A stretch of 35,467 bases of DNA from an uncultured Opitutia bacterium (GTDB lineage: Bacteria; Verrucomicrobiota; Verrucomicrobiia; Opitutales; Opitutaceae), in NCBI GenBank assembly GCA_903925425.1, contig CAIYFD010000250.1, positions 1 through 35,467 of the forward strand, read 5' to 3'. Positions within the stretch are counted from its first letter, which is position 1. Each line of letters starts with the position of its first letter. This document shows, in pieces, positions 24,748 through 32,695 of this stretch. Under the pieces are notes generated by a model. It was not told where the DNA came from and made no database searches. It saw only the letters and a list, made by a program, of their open reading frames with translations. Made by a program: the position numbers and the translations under genes.

Positions 24748-25143
24748 ATGCGGAATCCGCTTCTTGCCAGCAGCCTTTTCGGACTCACCGGCGTTGTTCT
24801 TGGCGCCTTTGGCGCGCACGCCCTGCATGACCACCTCGTGACCCGTGGCACCACCGGCACTTGGGAAACGGCGGTCTTCTACCAGCTGATCCACGCCCTG
24901 GCTTTGCTGGGAGTCGGGCTCACGCGACCCGCGGCGGGACTGCCGCGCTGGCTGGGGCGGGCTGCCCTAGCGTGGGCCGCGGGCATCGTGCTCTTCTCGG
25001 GGTCGCTTTACGTTTTCGCCCTCGGGGGACCCAAGTTGATTGGGGCCATCGCCCCTCCCTTTGGCGGCCTGTGCCTGATCGCCGGCTGGGCCTGTGTCTT
25101 CCTGCACGCCAAAGCGGCCAGTTCCACGGGTTCGAATTCCTGA
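24748..25143 (+). CDS. DUF423 family membrane protein
   Basis: The 131-residue protein has four hydrophobic segments. The family opening GLTGVVLGAFGAHALHDHL is followed by WETAVFYQLIHALALL and SGSLYVFALGG, all hallmarks of DUF423 (YgdD-like). The biochemical role of the family is unknown. ATG 24748 gives the standard length. Its stop overlaps the next gene's start by one base (TGATG), so the two are translationally coupled. Confidence 0.9.
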   Translation: MRNPLLASSLFGLTGVVLGAFGAHALHDHLVTRGTTGTWETAVFYQLIHALALLGVGLTRPAAGLPRWLGRAALAWAAGIVLFSGSLYVFALGGPKLIGAIAPPFGGLCLIAGWACVFLHAKAASSTGSNS

Positions 25144-26543
25144 TGCAACTGCCGGAAAATCTCCGGGCGATCCTGGCGGCGCTGCGCCGCGCCGGGCGCC
25201 CCCGTCTGGTCGGGGGCTGTGTGCGCGACTGGCTGCTCGGCCTCGACACGAAGGACTACGACGTGGAGGTCGCCGGCCTGGACTTCGACACCATGCACCG
25301 GATCCTGGCGCCCTTCGGCGCGACCGACGTGGTGGGCCGCAGCTTCGGCGTGATCAAGCTGAACCTCGGCGAGCGGACGCTGGACTTCTGCCTGCCGCGC
25401 CGGGAATCGAAAACCGGCGCCGGCCACCGCGGCTTCGCCGTCGCGCCGGATCCCACCCTCAGCGATGCCGAGGCCGCGGCGCGGCGGGACTTCACGGTCA
25501 ACGCGATCGGCTACGATCCCTTTACGAATCAGCTGATCGATCCCCTCGGGGGGCAGGCCGATCTGGTGGCACGACGCCTCAGGCACGCCGGCCCCGGGTT
25601 CGCGGACGATCCGTTACGCGTGCTGCGGGCAGTACAACTGGCCGCGCGCTTTGACCTGCAACTGGCACCGGAGACCGCCGCGCTCGCGCGTTCGATCTCG
25701 GACACGTTCATCGAGCTGCCGGTCGAACGCATCTGGTCCGAGTGGGAAAAGTGGGCCACACGCTCCCTCCGGCCGTCGCGCGGCCTCGAAGTGCTCGAGC
25801 AAGCGGGATGGCTGCGCCACTTCCCGGAGATCGCCGCCCTGCGCGGCACCCCGCAGGAACCCGAGTGGCACCCGGAGGGCGACGTCTTCACGCACACCCA
25901 GTATTGCCTCGATGCGCTCGCGGGACTTCCGGATTGGCGTTCGGCCGGCGCCGCCCGCCGGCGCCTGCTCCTGTTCGGTGTGCTCGCGCACGACTTCGGC
26001 AAGCCATCCACCACCGCCCACGCCGAGCGGCACGGGGTCCTGCGCTGGATCAGCCCGGGGCACGAATCCGCCGGCGGTCCGCTGGCCGAATCTTTTCTGC
26101 GCCGGATCGGGGCTCCGCTCGACCTCACGCCGCCTGTCGTCGCACTGGTCGTCTCCCATCTCGTCCACCACCACGGTCCCAGTGCCGACTACTCGGACAG
26201 CCAAGTGCGGCGGCTCGCCCGGCGGCTCGATCCCGCGACGATCGACGACCTGACGCTGGTGATGACCGCGGACTCGCTGGGTCGCCCTCCCCTGCAATCG
26301 CCGGAGACCCTGGAACGCATCTCCCGGTTAAAATCCCGGGCGGCGGCCCTCGAACTTGAGAAATCCGCGCCGCGGCCGCTGATCCAAGGTCGCAACCTCA
26401 TCGCCCTCGGCTTCAAGCCGGGACCCACTTTCGGCCCGATCCTCGACCGCGCCTTCGAGGCACAGCTGGACGGGGAGTTCACCGACGCCACGGGAGCGCA
26501 GGTCTGGCTGAAGCGCCAGATCGAGACCGCCGGGCCGGCCTGA
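25143..26543 (+). CDS. cca: CCA-adding tRNA nucleotidyltransferase-type enzyme with HD domain
   Basis: The 466-residue protein belongs to class II nucleotidyltransferases that add or repair the tRNA 3' CCA. The head domain shows LVGGCVRDWLLG and the metal pair in KDYDVEV, and RRDFTVNAIGYD is the motif that binds the base template. DDPLRVLRAVQLAARF and ERIWSEWEKW follow. A later HD phosphohydrolase domain contains FGVLAHDFGKPST and SHLVHHHG, as in E. coli-type Cca. Poly(A) polymerase or A-adding activity cannot be separated by eye. It overlaps the DUF423 gene by one base. Confidence 0.9.
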   Translation: MQLPENLRAILAALRRAGRPRLVGGCVRDWLLGLDTKDYDVEVAGLDFDTMHRILAPFGATDVVGRSFGVIKLNLGERTLDFCLPRRESKTGAGHRGFAVAPDPTLSDAEAAARRDFTVNAIGYDPFTNQLIDPLGGQADLVARRLRHAGPGFADDPLRVLRAVQLAARFDLQLAPETAALARSISDTFIELPVERIWSEWEKWATRSLRPSRGLEVLEQAGWLRHFPEIAALRGTPQEPEWHPEGDVFTHTQYCLDALAGLPDWRSAGAARRRLLLFGVLAHDFGKPSTTAHAERHGVLRWISPGHESAGGPLAESFLRRIGAPLDLTPPVVALVVSHLVHHHGPSADYSDSQVRRLARRLDPATIDDLTLVMTADSLGRPPLQSPETLERISRLKSRAAALELEKSAPRPLIQGRNLIALGFKPGPTFGPILDRAFEAQLDGEFTDATGAQVWLKRQIETAGPA

Positions 26544-26596
26544 ACCGTTTCCACCGCCGTTGCTGGGGTAAGCTGACGTGAACGGTTGTTACCCGG

Positions 26597-26617
26597 AAGG
26601 GGGCTGCGCTCCTTTTT
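26597..26617 (+). terminator. weak terminator-like hairpin after the cca-type gene
   Basis: AAGGGG and CTCCTT can form six pairs including one G-T around a 6-base loop, followed by TTT. The spacing (about 50 bases after the stop) fits, but the stem is weak. Confidence 0.35.
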
Positions 26618-26690
26618 ATGTAAAAAACCGGGGTTAGGCGCAGATTAGGTGAAAGATCGGGTACCAATCTGACGTTATAGGGGTTCAAGG

Positions 26691-27332
26691 ATGAACCTAC
26701 CCCCGGAAGATCTTGATCCTTCGCTTCTGACCCGAGCCAGCCTGCTCCTCCGCCTCCGCAACTGGGAGGATTCCGTGAGCTGGTCGGAGTTCTACCGTCT
26801 CTACTTCAAGCTCGTCTACAGCCACGGCCGGCGGGCCGGACTCAACCACAGTGAGGCCGAGGAGGTGGCCCAGGATGTTTTTCATTCCGTGGCGGAGTCG
26901 ATTGCGACCTTCTCACCCCAGCCCACCCGCGGCTCATTCCGTCGCTGGCTGCTGAACCTGACCCGCTGGCGGGTGATCGACTACCGGCGACAGGACGACG
27001 TGATGGCGCCGAGGGTCCGGGCCAGACTGCCCGAGCACGAGAACGCCGGCACCTCGTTGATCGAGAGCCTGCCGGACCCAAGCATCGTCGAGGAGGAATG
27101 CTGGGAGGTCGACTGGCGGTCCGCCGTTCTCGATGCGGCCATGGCCCGGGTGGCAAAAAAGTGCCCGGCCAAGAAATTCCAAGTCTTCGAGCTCTACACC
27201 CGGCGCCACTGGACCGCCGCCCAGATCGGCCGGGAACTGGGGATGAATGCCGCGGGCGTCTACCTCATTACCCACCGGCTGACGCGCAAACTGAAGAAAG
27301 AGGTGGCCCGGCTGGCGACCCGGATCGGCTGA
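26691..27332 (+). CDS. ECF-type RNA polymerase sigma factor
   Basis: The 213-residue protein has region 2 at about 35-100 (FYRLYFKLVYSHGRR, EAEEVAQDVFHSV, GSFRRWLLNLTRWRVIDYRR) and region 4 at about 162-207 (FELYTRRHWTAAQIGRELG with a helix-turn-helix). The long acidic linker between them (residues 110-150) is unusual but seen in sigma factors of planctomycetes and verrucomicrobia. It lies 44 bases upstream of a Ser/Thr kinase-WD40 gene, a pairing known in these phyla, and no zinc anti-sigma factor is beside it. The gene has its own 147-base upstream region containing a possible promoter, which I could not define. Confidence 0.9.
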   Translation: MNLPPEDLDPSLLTRASLLLRLRNWEDSVSWSEFYRLYFKLVYSHGRRAGLNHSEAEEVAQDVFHSVAESIATFSPQPTRGSFRRWLLNLTRWRVIDYRRQDDVMAPRVRARLPEHENAGTSLIESLPDPSIVEEECWEVDWRSAVLDAAMARVAKKCPAKKFQVFELYTRRHWTAAQIGRELGMNAAGVYLITHRLTRKLKKEVARLATRIG

Positions 27333-27376
27333 CCGCCCGCCCCGCAAAACCAAGCGGCGGCCGCCTCGGCATCGCC

Positions 27377-29374
27377 ATGACACTCCCCCTGCCCATTCGA
27401 CCAGACATTGCCGACTACCGTTTACTCACGCTGATCGGGCGGGGAAGCTATGGGGACGTCTGGCTGGCCCGCGGCTTCACCGGGCCCCATCGCGCGATCA
27501 AGGTCGTCTGGCGAAACCGTTTCGAGGACGACAAACCCTACCTCGGTGAACTGCGCGGCCTCCAGCACTTCGCCGCGATTTCCCTGACCGAAGCCGGCCA
27601 GCTCGCGCTGCTGCATGTCGGCTACAACGAGGCCGCGGGCTTTTTCTATTATGTGATGGAGGCCGCGGACGACGCCGGGGGCGGCCCCATCGATCCCGCA
27701 ACCTACGTTCCGAATACGCTGGCCGAGGCCCTGCGGCGACGGGGGCGCATTTCCGCGGCCCAGACCCTCGGCATCGCCGCCTCACTCGCCGAGGCGCTGG
27801 CCGGACTTCACGCCCGGGGTCTGGTCCATCGCGACATCAAGCCCTCCAACATCATCTTCGTGGCGGGCGCCGCCAAGCTGGCCGATATCGGCACCGTGGG
27901 TTCGATCACTTCGGACCAAGCCGTGGCAGGGACCCCGGGCTACGCGCCGTTGGAAGGCCCGGGCACCACCGCGGCGGACGTCTTCAGACTCGGCAAGGTC
28001 ATCTACGAAATCCTGATGGGGCTGGATCGCGCGAGTTTTCCCCGGCTGCCCCCGGGCTTTGAGACGTGGCCGGATCGGATCCTACTGCTCGAGCTGAACG
28101 AAATCATCGCCAAGGCCTGCGACCCTTCGCCCGCCCGGCGCCATCCCGACGGATCCTCCCTGCTCGACGAAATCAGGGATCTGCAAAGCGGAAGATCCGT
28201 TCGCCAGTTGCGCCGGCGTTCCCAAGCCATGCGCACGAGCGCGGTCGGACTCGCCGCGGCCGTGGCCCTGTTGGTTGTCACTCTCGTCCCCTTCATGATA
28301 AGCGAGCGCTGGCAGCGGCCCCGGGAGTACTACCAGTACGCCCTCAGCCGGGCGGCACTGGCACTTGAACTCGGCGACCCGATCCGCGCGCAAAAAGAAC
28401 TGCTGGCCGCGCGATCCGCCCCCGCCGCATCCGACCCCCGGGGCCTCGAATGGTATGCCCTCTGGAATGAGGCGGCGCTTCGCACCCCCAACACCGAGAC
28501 CGCGCCAAACCCGGCCGAGGATCGCCGCCACGCCCTGAACATTTCCCGCGATGGCCGCCAGGTGGCCGTCACCGGACCCGGGCCCGTCATCAGTCTGATT
28601 GCGACCGGTTCACTGCAGCCGATTGCCAGCGTCGGAACCGGCGCCCGCCCCGCCGGTTTCCTTCCGGATGACTCCGTCTTGGCCTGGTCCGACTCCGGCA
28701 CCTTGCACACCTGGAGCGCCCAAAACGGGCTGAGGGAAGTCGCACACCTCGTCATGGGCCGCTCCGTCCGCCTGCTGACCCTGGCGACCGACGGCTCCCT
28801 TTTCGCCGCCGCCGGGGCGGACGGAATCCTGGAAATCTGGGACGCTCCGGGTTCCCGCCTGCGGCACACGATCAACGCGCACCCCGGGAAGCGAATCACC
28901 GGACTCGCCGTTTCCCACCACGGGGAACTGATCGCGACCGTGGGTGAAGACTTCCACCTACGGATCTGGCGCACGGCCAGCGGGATCCTCGAGGCCGATG
29001 CCCTGGCCCCGGCCGGCGTGCGCGCCCTGGCGTTCGGCCCCGGCGCACGCCATCTCGCGCTCGCGCTCGAATCGGGCGGCCTGGAGCTGCGGCGCACGCC
29101 GGATTTGGGCATGGTCGCGCGGATCGAAACGGGCGGGACCGGCTTTCATGCGGTGGCCTTTGACCTCGAGGGCCGCCGGCTGCTGGCCGGAGAAGCCACC
29201 GGTGCTCTGGCCGTTTATGATACCAACGACTGGTCGGAGGTAGCCCGTCTTCCCGCGGGCGCAGGACGAGGCCCAATCCAATCCCTGGCCTTCAGCGAGG
29301 ACGGCCGGACCCTCGCCGCGCAGCTGGCCGACGGATCGCTCCGCGTGTGGCCCCTGACCGAGCAGGCACCGTAA
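27377..29374 (+). CDS. transmembrane Ser/Thr kinase with WD40-type sensor domain
   Basis: The 665-residue protein has an N-terminal kinase domain: P-loop IGRGSYGDVW (20-29), Lys42 in RAIKVVW, catalytic loop HRDIKPSNII (151-160). The metal-binding DFG is DIG (170-172), and the activation segment ends GTPGYAPLEG instead of APE. A single membrane helix lies at about 288-308, so the C-terminal part is probably periplasmic. That part (about 350-665) is made of WD40-like repeats (SVRLLTLATDGSLFAAAG, ILEIWDAPG, ITGLAVSHHGELIATVG, HLRIWRT). It likely regulates, or responds with, the sigma factor encoded 44 bases upstream; this is inference from neighbourhood. ATG 27377 is chosen before the kinase P-loop. 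Confidence 0.88.
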   Translation: MTLPLPIRPDIADYRLLTLIGRGSYGDVWLARGFTGPHRAIKVVWRNRFEDDKPYLGELRGLQHFAAISLTEAGQLALLHVGYNEAAGFFYYVMEAADDAGGGPIDPATYVPNTLAEALRRRGRISAAQTLGIAASLAEALAGLHARGLVHRDIKPSNIIFVAGAAKLADIGTVGSITSDQAVAGTPGYAPLEGPGTTAADVFRLGKVIYEILMGLDRASFPRLPPGFETWPDRILLLELNEIIAKACDPSPARRHPDGSSLLDEIRDLQSGRSVRQLRRRSQAMRTSAVGLAAAVALLVVTLVPFMISERWQRPREYYQYALSRAALALELGDPIRAQKELLAARSAPAASDPRGLEWYALWNEAALRTPNTETAPNPAEDRRHALNISRDGRQVAVTGPGPVISLIATGSLQPIASVGTGARPAGFLPDDSVLAWSDSGTLHTWSAQNGLREVAHLVMGRSVRLLTLATDGSLFAAAGADGILEIWDAPGSRLRHTINAHPGKRITGLAVSHHGELIATVGEDFHLRIWRTASGILEADALAPAGVRALAFGPGARHLALALESGGLELRRTPDLGMVARIETGGTGFHAVAFDLEGRRLLAGEATGALAVYDTNDWSEVARLPAGAGRGPIQSLAFSEDGRTLAAQLADGSLRVWPLTEQAP

Positions 29375-29430
29375 AAAGGCCGGCGGCGCTCCCCTGGGAA
29401 AACCCTGAAGCAAAAAGTCAGCTTGCGAAC

Positions 29431-29450
29431 GGCCCCAGCCGGGCCTTCTT
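29431..29450 (+). terminator. short hairpin between kinase and desaturase genes
   Basis: GGCCC and GGGCC pair around a 5-base loop, followed by TTCTT. It lies just before the GTG start of the desaturase. It may be a weak terminator or may influence that gene's ribosome access. Confidence 0.28.
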
Positions 29451-29460
29451 GTGGCCGACT

Positions 29461-30687
29461 GTGAACGACGCCAGCGCATCATCTTCATCTTTGCCCCTGC
29501 CCCGCCGCATCATCACCGCCTTGGGCCAGTGGATCGACTCGGATTATTGTCCCGAGGGCGCCGAAAAGATGCGGGCTTCGCCCGACCGGGTCGACCTGGT
29601 CCGGATCATGCCGTTCATCTTCCTCCACCTCGGCTGCCTCGCTGTCCTTTGGGTCGGCTGGAGCCCGATGGCCATCTGGACCGCCGTGGCCCTCTATTTC
29701 CTGCGGATGTTCGCGGTCACCGCGATCCACCACCGCTACTTTTCGCACAAAACCTACAGCACCTCGCGCCCCGTCCAATTCCTGCTGGCGGTCTGGGCCG
29801 CCACGACCGTGCAACGCGGATCGCTGTGGTGGGCGTACCATCATCGCCATCACCACGCCCACAGTGACGGGCCGGATGACGTCCATTCGCCCCATGTCCA
29901 TGGTTTCTGGTGGTCGCACATCGGCTGGATCACCAGCCGGCGCAATTTTCCGACCGACTATTCCACCATCAAGGATCTGGCGAAATTTCCCGAGCTGGTG
30001 ATGTTGAACCGCTTCGACCTCGTGATCCCGGTGCTCTTCGCCACGGCCATCTTCGGCACAGGCCAGTTCCTCGCCCACGTCGCGCCGGCGCTGGGCACCA
30101 ACGGACCGCAGCTGCTGGTCTGGGGGTTCTTTATCAGCACCACGTTCCTTTTCCACGGGACGGCCTGCATCAACTCGATGGCCCACCTCATGGGCCGGCC
30201 GCGCTTCAAGACCGACGACGACTCGCGCAACAGCTTCATTCTCGCGCTCATCACCCTTGGCGAAGGCTGGCACAACAACCACCACCGCTACCAGTCCGCG
30301 ACCCGCAACGGATTCTATTGGTGGGAAATCGACCCAACCTACTACGGACTCAAGGCGCTCTCGTGGACTGGCTTGATCTGGGGCCTCAAGTCCGTCCCTC
30401 AGTCAGTCCTCGAGGAAGGCGCGCATGCCGATCACCACGCCTCCGTCGCCGCCGCCCGCCGCGCGGCTGTCCACGCGGAACACTCCCACTCCCCACTGCG
30501 TCACGTTGTCCCCGCTGCCGCGGCGATCGCCGTCGCGACCGTCAATTCCGCCAACACCGGGATGGCCCCGAAAGCCGTGGCGCCCGCTGTCCACCATCAG
30601 GATCCCTCCGCCGCACCGGCCCGGAACCGCGCGGACTCCACCCCGGGCCGCGCACCGGCTCAGGTCGGCGATTCCGACCGGTCCTGA
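29461..30687 (+). CDS. membrane fatty-acid desaturase (acyl-CoA/acyl-lipid delta-9 type)
   Basis: The 408-residue integral membrane enzyme introduces a double bond into fatty acyl chains with a di-iron centre. The three His boxes are HHRYFSH (about 90-96), HHRHHHAHSD (about 127-136) and HNNHH (about 271-275), with hydrophobic helices around them. The order and spacing match stearoyl-CoA-type desaturases. I chose GTG 29461, since no ATG fits before the first helix and the frame further upstream overlaps the kinase gene. Beyond the catalytic core is a tail of about 75 residues rich in Ala, His and Pro. The last 28 bases overlap the convergent ribbon-helix-helix gene. Confidence 0.9.
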   Translation: MNDASASSSSLPLPRRIITALGQWIDSDYCPEGAEKMRASPDRVDLVRIMPFIFLHLGCLAVLWVGWSPMAIWTAVALYFLRMFAVTAIHHRYFSHKTYSTSRPVQFLLAVWAATTVQRGSLWWAYHHRHHHAHSDGPDDVHSPHVHGFWWSHIGWITSRRNFPTDYSTIKDLAKFPELVMLNRFDLVIPVLFATAIFGTGQFLAHVAPALGTNGPQLLVWGFFISTTFLFHGTACINSMAHLMGRPRFKTDDDSRNSFILALITLGEGWHNNHHRYQSATRNGFYWWEIDPTYYGLKALSWTGLIWGLKSVPQSVLEEGAHADHHASVAAARRAAVHAEHSHSPLRHVVPAAAAIAVATVNSANTGMAPKAVAPAVHHQDPSAAPARNRADSTPGRAPAQVGDSDRS

Positions 30688-30863
30688 GCTTTGCCTGGGT
30701 CCTTGCGCGGGACCGTCGGGTTGGGCCGGATCAGATCAAGGTCACGGTGTTCGAGATCCGCCCGCACCGCATGGACGATCAGCTCGTTCACGGTGCAGTT
30801 GCGGCGCCGGGCCTCCTTCTCCAGGAGGTTTTGGAGTCCCAGCGGGAGCCTGATTTCTGCCAT
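30660..30863 (-). CDS. small ribbon-helix-helix (Arc/MetJ-like) protein
   Basis: The 67-residue product starts at ATG 30863, preceded by GAAAGG as a ribosome site. A TTG start at 30917 would add 18 residues but also spells a promoter-like TTGACA, so it is less likely. The N-terminus MAEIRLPLGLQNLLEKEARR, then CTVNELIVHAVRADLEHR, has the strand-helix-helix pattern of Arc-like regulators. It is encoded convergent to and overlapping the desaturase end, and divergent from another ribbon-helix-helix gene. No toxin partner is adjacent. Confidence 0.7.
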   Translation of the reverse strand: MAEIRLPLGLQNLLEKEARRRNCTVNELIVHAVRADLEHRDLDLIRPNPTVPRKDPGKAQDRSESPT

Positions 30864-30905
30864 AACCCTTTCGCGATCCACAAGCAGATACGGTTGTTTC
30901 CTGTT

Positions 30906-30948
30906 GTTAACTGTCAATAATGTTTCCCCCTTTTCTTTAACGGTTAAC
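30906..30948. promoter_or_regulatory. paired GTTAAC palindromes between divergent RHH genes
   Basis: Two GTTAAC palindromes lie at 30906-30911 and 30943-30948, 37 bases apart centre to centre, between two divergent ribbon-helix-helix genes. A perfect -35-like TTGACA (minus strand, 30917-30912) touches the first. They could be operator half-sites for autoregulation; no binding evidence is available. Confidence 0.35.
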
Positions 30949-30970
30949 TCCGCACGCTACGCCTCGAACC

Positions 30971-31231
30971 ATGCCTCCGGAAAAAGGACGTACCTTTGTC
31001 AGCCAGAGTATTTCATTCCCGCCCGAGCTGCTGGCCCGGGCGAAGGACCGGTCGGAGCGGCTGGGGCTACCCTTCAGCACCTATGTCCAAAAGTGCATTG
31101 AGCGCGACCTGATCGCCCGGGATCCGATTGTGTTTGCGGAGCGCGATCCCTCGTCGGGCCTGATGGTGGCCGAGGACCCGGCGACGGCCGCGGTGCCGCG
31201 CCCCAAGGCAGGCGCGGGCAAGGCCAAGTAG
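30971..31231 (+). CDS. small ribbon-helix-helix-like protein
   Basis: The 86-residue protein has a strand SQSISFPPELL, helix AKDRSERLG, then LPFSTYVQKCIERDLIARDP, the strand-helix-helix layout of CopG/Arc-like DNA-binding proteins. The C-terminal third is Ala/Pro/Lys-rich and probably disordered. It is divergent from the other ribbon-helix-helix gene with 107 bases between the chosen starts. The lipid operon begins 108 bases downstream on the same strand, so it could regulate that operon; this is inference. Confidence 0.68.
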   Translation: MPPEKGRTFVSQSISFPPELLARAKDRSERLGLPFSTYVQKCIERDLIARDPIVFAERDPSSGLMVAEDPATAAVPRPKAGAGKAK

Positions 31232-31339
31232 CGCCGGGCGTGATGCCGGCGCGCGGGTCTTCTGTCACGCAGGACGATTTGTCGGCGCCAGGATAGCCCC
31301 TAAGCTTCGGCGATCCTTCCGCCGTCCCTACCCCGCCCC

Positions 31340-32659
31340 GTGTCACGCCTCGCCATCATCGGTTCCGGCATCGCCGGGCTCGGCTGCGCCCATTTCCTGC
31401 GCCGCGATTTTGACGTGACCCTCTTTGAGGCCGAATCCCGGCCGGGCGGGCACGCCCACACGGTCGAGGTCGCCGAGCGCGGCACCGGCCGGATGCTGCC
31501 CGTGGACACCGGCTTCATGGTTTTCAACCAGGTGACGTACCCGCTGCTCACCCGCCTGTTCGCGGAGCTCGGCGTCGCGACCAAGCCCACCGACATGTCG
31601 TTCAGTGTGCGGCACGTGGCGAGCGGACTCGAGTTCTGCGGTTCATCGCTGAACCACCTGTTTGCCCAGCGCCGCAATCTCCTGCGCCCGCGTTTCTACC
31701 GGATGCTCGCCGCCATCAACCGGTTCAACCGCGAGGCCGTGGCCGCCCTTGATCAACCCGGCGCGCAGCTCGGGACCCTGCGCGAATACGTCAGCCGCCG
31801 CGAGTACGGTGAGGATTTCCTGAACCTCTATCTCGTGCCGATGAGCTCGGCCGTCTGGAGCACGCCGCCGCGGTTGATGCTGGGGTTCCCGGCGCTGACG
31901 TTGCTGCGGTTTTTTCACAACCACGGTTTCCTCGGGCTCCATACCCAGCATCCGTGGCGGACCGTCGCCGGTGGATCGCGCACCTACGTCGAACAGCTCA
32001 CCGCTCCGTGGCGCGACCGGGTCCGCCTCGGCCAGCCCGCCCTCGCCGTGAGCCGGCACGAGCAGGGAGTCACCGTGACTTCCGGCCACGGCGCGCCCGA
32101 ACACTTCGACCAGGTGATCCTCGCCTGCCATGCCGACCAGGCGCTCCGCCTGCTGCAGGACCCGCGGCCGGATGAAACGCGTCTGCTCGGGGCCTTCCGC
32201 TACCAGCCCAACATCGCGACCCTGCACACCGACGCGTCCGTGATGCCGCGCACTCGCCTCGCATGGTCGAGCTGGAATTACGAGATCGCCTCGGGCGGCG
32301 ACGATCCTGCCGCCGCGACCCATTATTGGATGAATGCGCTCCAGGGCGTCTCGGATCGCGAAAACTACTTCGTGAGCATCAATCGGCCGGAGGCCATCGA
32401 TCCCGCCCGGGTCCTGCGCCGCATTCCCTGCGAGCATCCGTTGTTCGACCTCGCCGCCCTCGCCGCCCAGCCCCAGCTGCCAGGCTTGAATGCCGCGGCG
32501 CTGAACACAACCGGTACCTATTTCGCCGGCAGCTATTTCCGTTACGGATTCCATGAGGACGCACTGCTGAGCGCCTATAATCTTTCTACCCTCCTGCTCG
32601 GGCGTGATCCCTGGCCGATGGGTAATACTAACCCTGGAAATAGCGCGGCTAGCGTTTGA
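31340..32659 (+). CDS. FAD-dependent oxidoreductase of the CFA/DUF1365 gene cluster
   Basis: The 439-residue flavoprotein has the N-terminal dinucleotide motif AIIGSGIAGLGCAHFL (about 5-20), then the FAD ribose Glu in FEAESRPGGHAHT and the family phrase DTGFMVFNQVTYP. Near the C-terminus is FAGSYFRYGFHEDAL. It belongs to the amine-oxidase/phytoene-desaturase-like group that is repeatedly encoded next to DUF1365 and cyclopropane-synthase genes. The start is GTG 31340. The exact reaction is not established from sequence; oxidation or desaturation of a modified acyl chain is a reasonable guess. It is the first gene of the operon, 36 bases before DUF1365. Confidence 0.88.
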   Translation: MSRLAIIGSGIAGLGCAHFLRRDFDVTLFEAESRPGGHAHTVEVAERGTGRMLPVDTGFMVFNQVTYPLLTRLFAELGVATKPTDMSFSVRHVASGLEFCGSSLNHLFAQRRNLLRPRFYRMLAAINRFNREAVAALDQPGAQLGTLREYVSRREYGEDFLNLYLVPMSSAVWSTPPRLMLGFPALTLLRFFHNHGFLGLHTQHPWRTVAGGSRTYVEQLTAPWRDRVRLGQPALAVSRHEQGVTVTSGHGAPEHFDQVILACHADQALRLLQDPRPDETRLLGAFRYQPNIATLHTDASVMPRTRLAWSSWNYEIASGGDDPAAATHYWMNALQGVSDRENYFVSINRPEAIDPARVLRRIPCEHPLFDLAALAAQPQLPGLNAAALNTTGTYFAGSYFRYGFHEDALLSAYNLSTLLLGRDPWPMGNTNPGNSAASV

Positions 32660-32695
32660 CGCCACGCCGCCGCCGCACAGCTTCTGGACCGCCCC

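Noticed and set aside
30863-30917. Longer ribbon-helix-helix protein starting with TTG at 30917
   Set aside because: The ATG at 30863 has a better ribosome site and starts exactly at the family strand, while the TTG overlaps a -35-like box.
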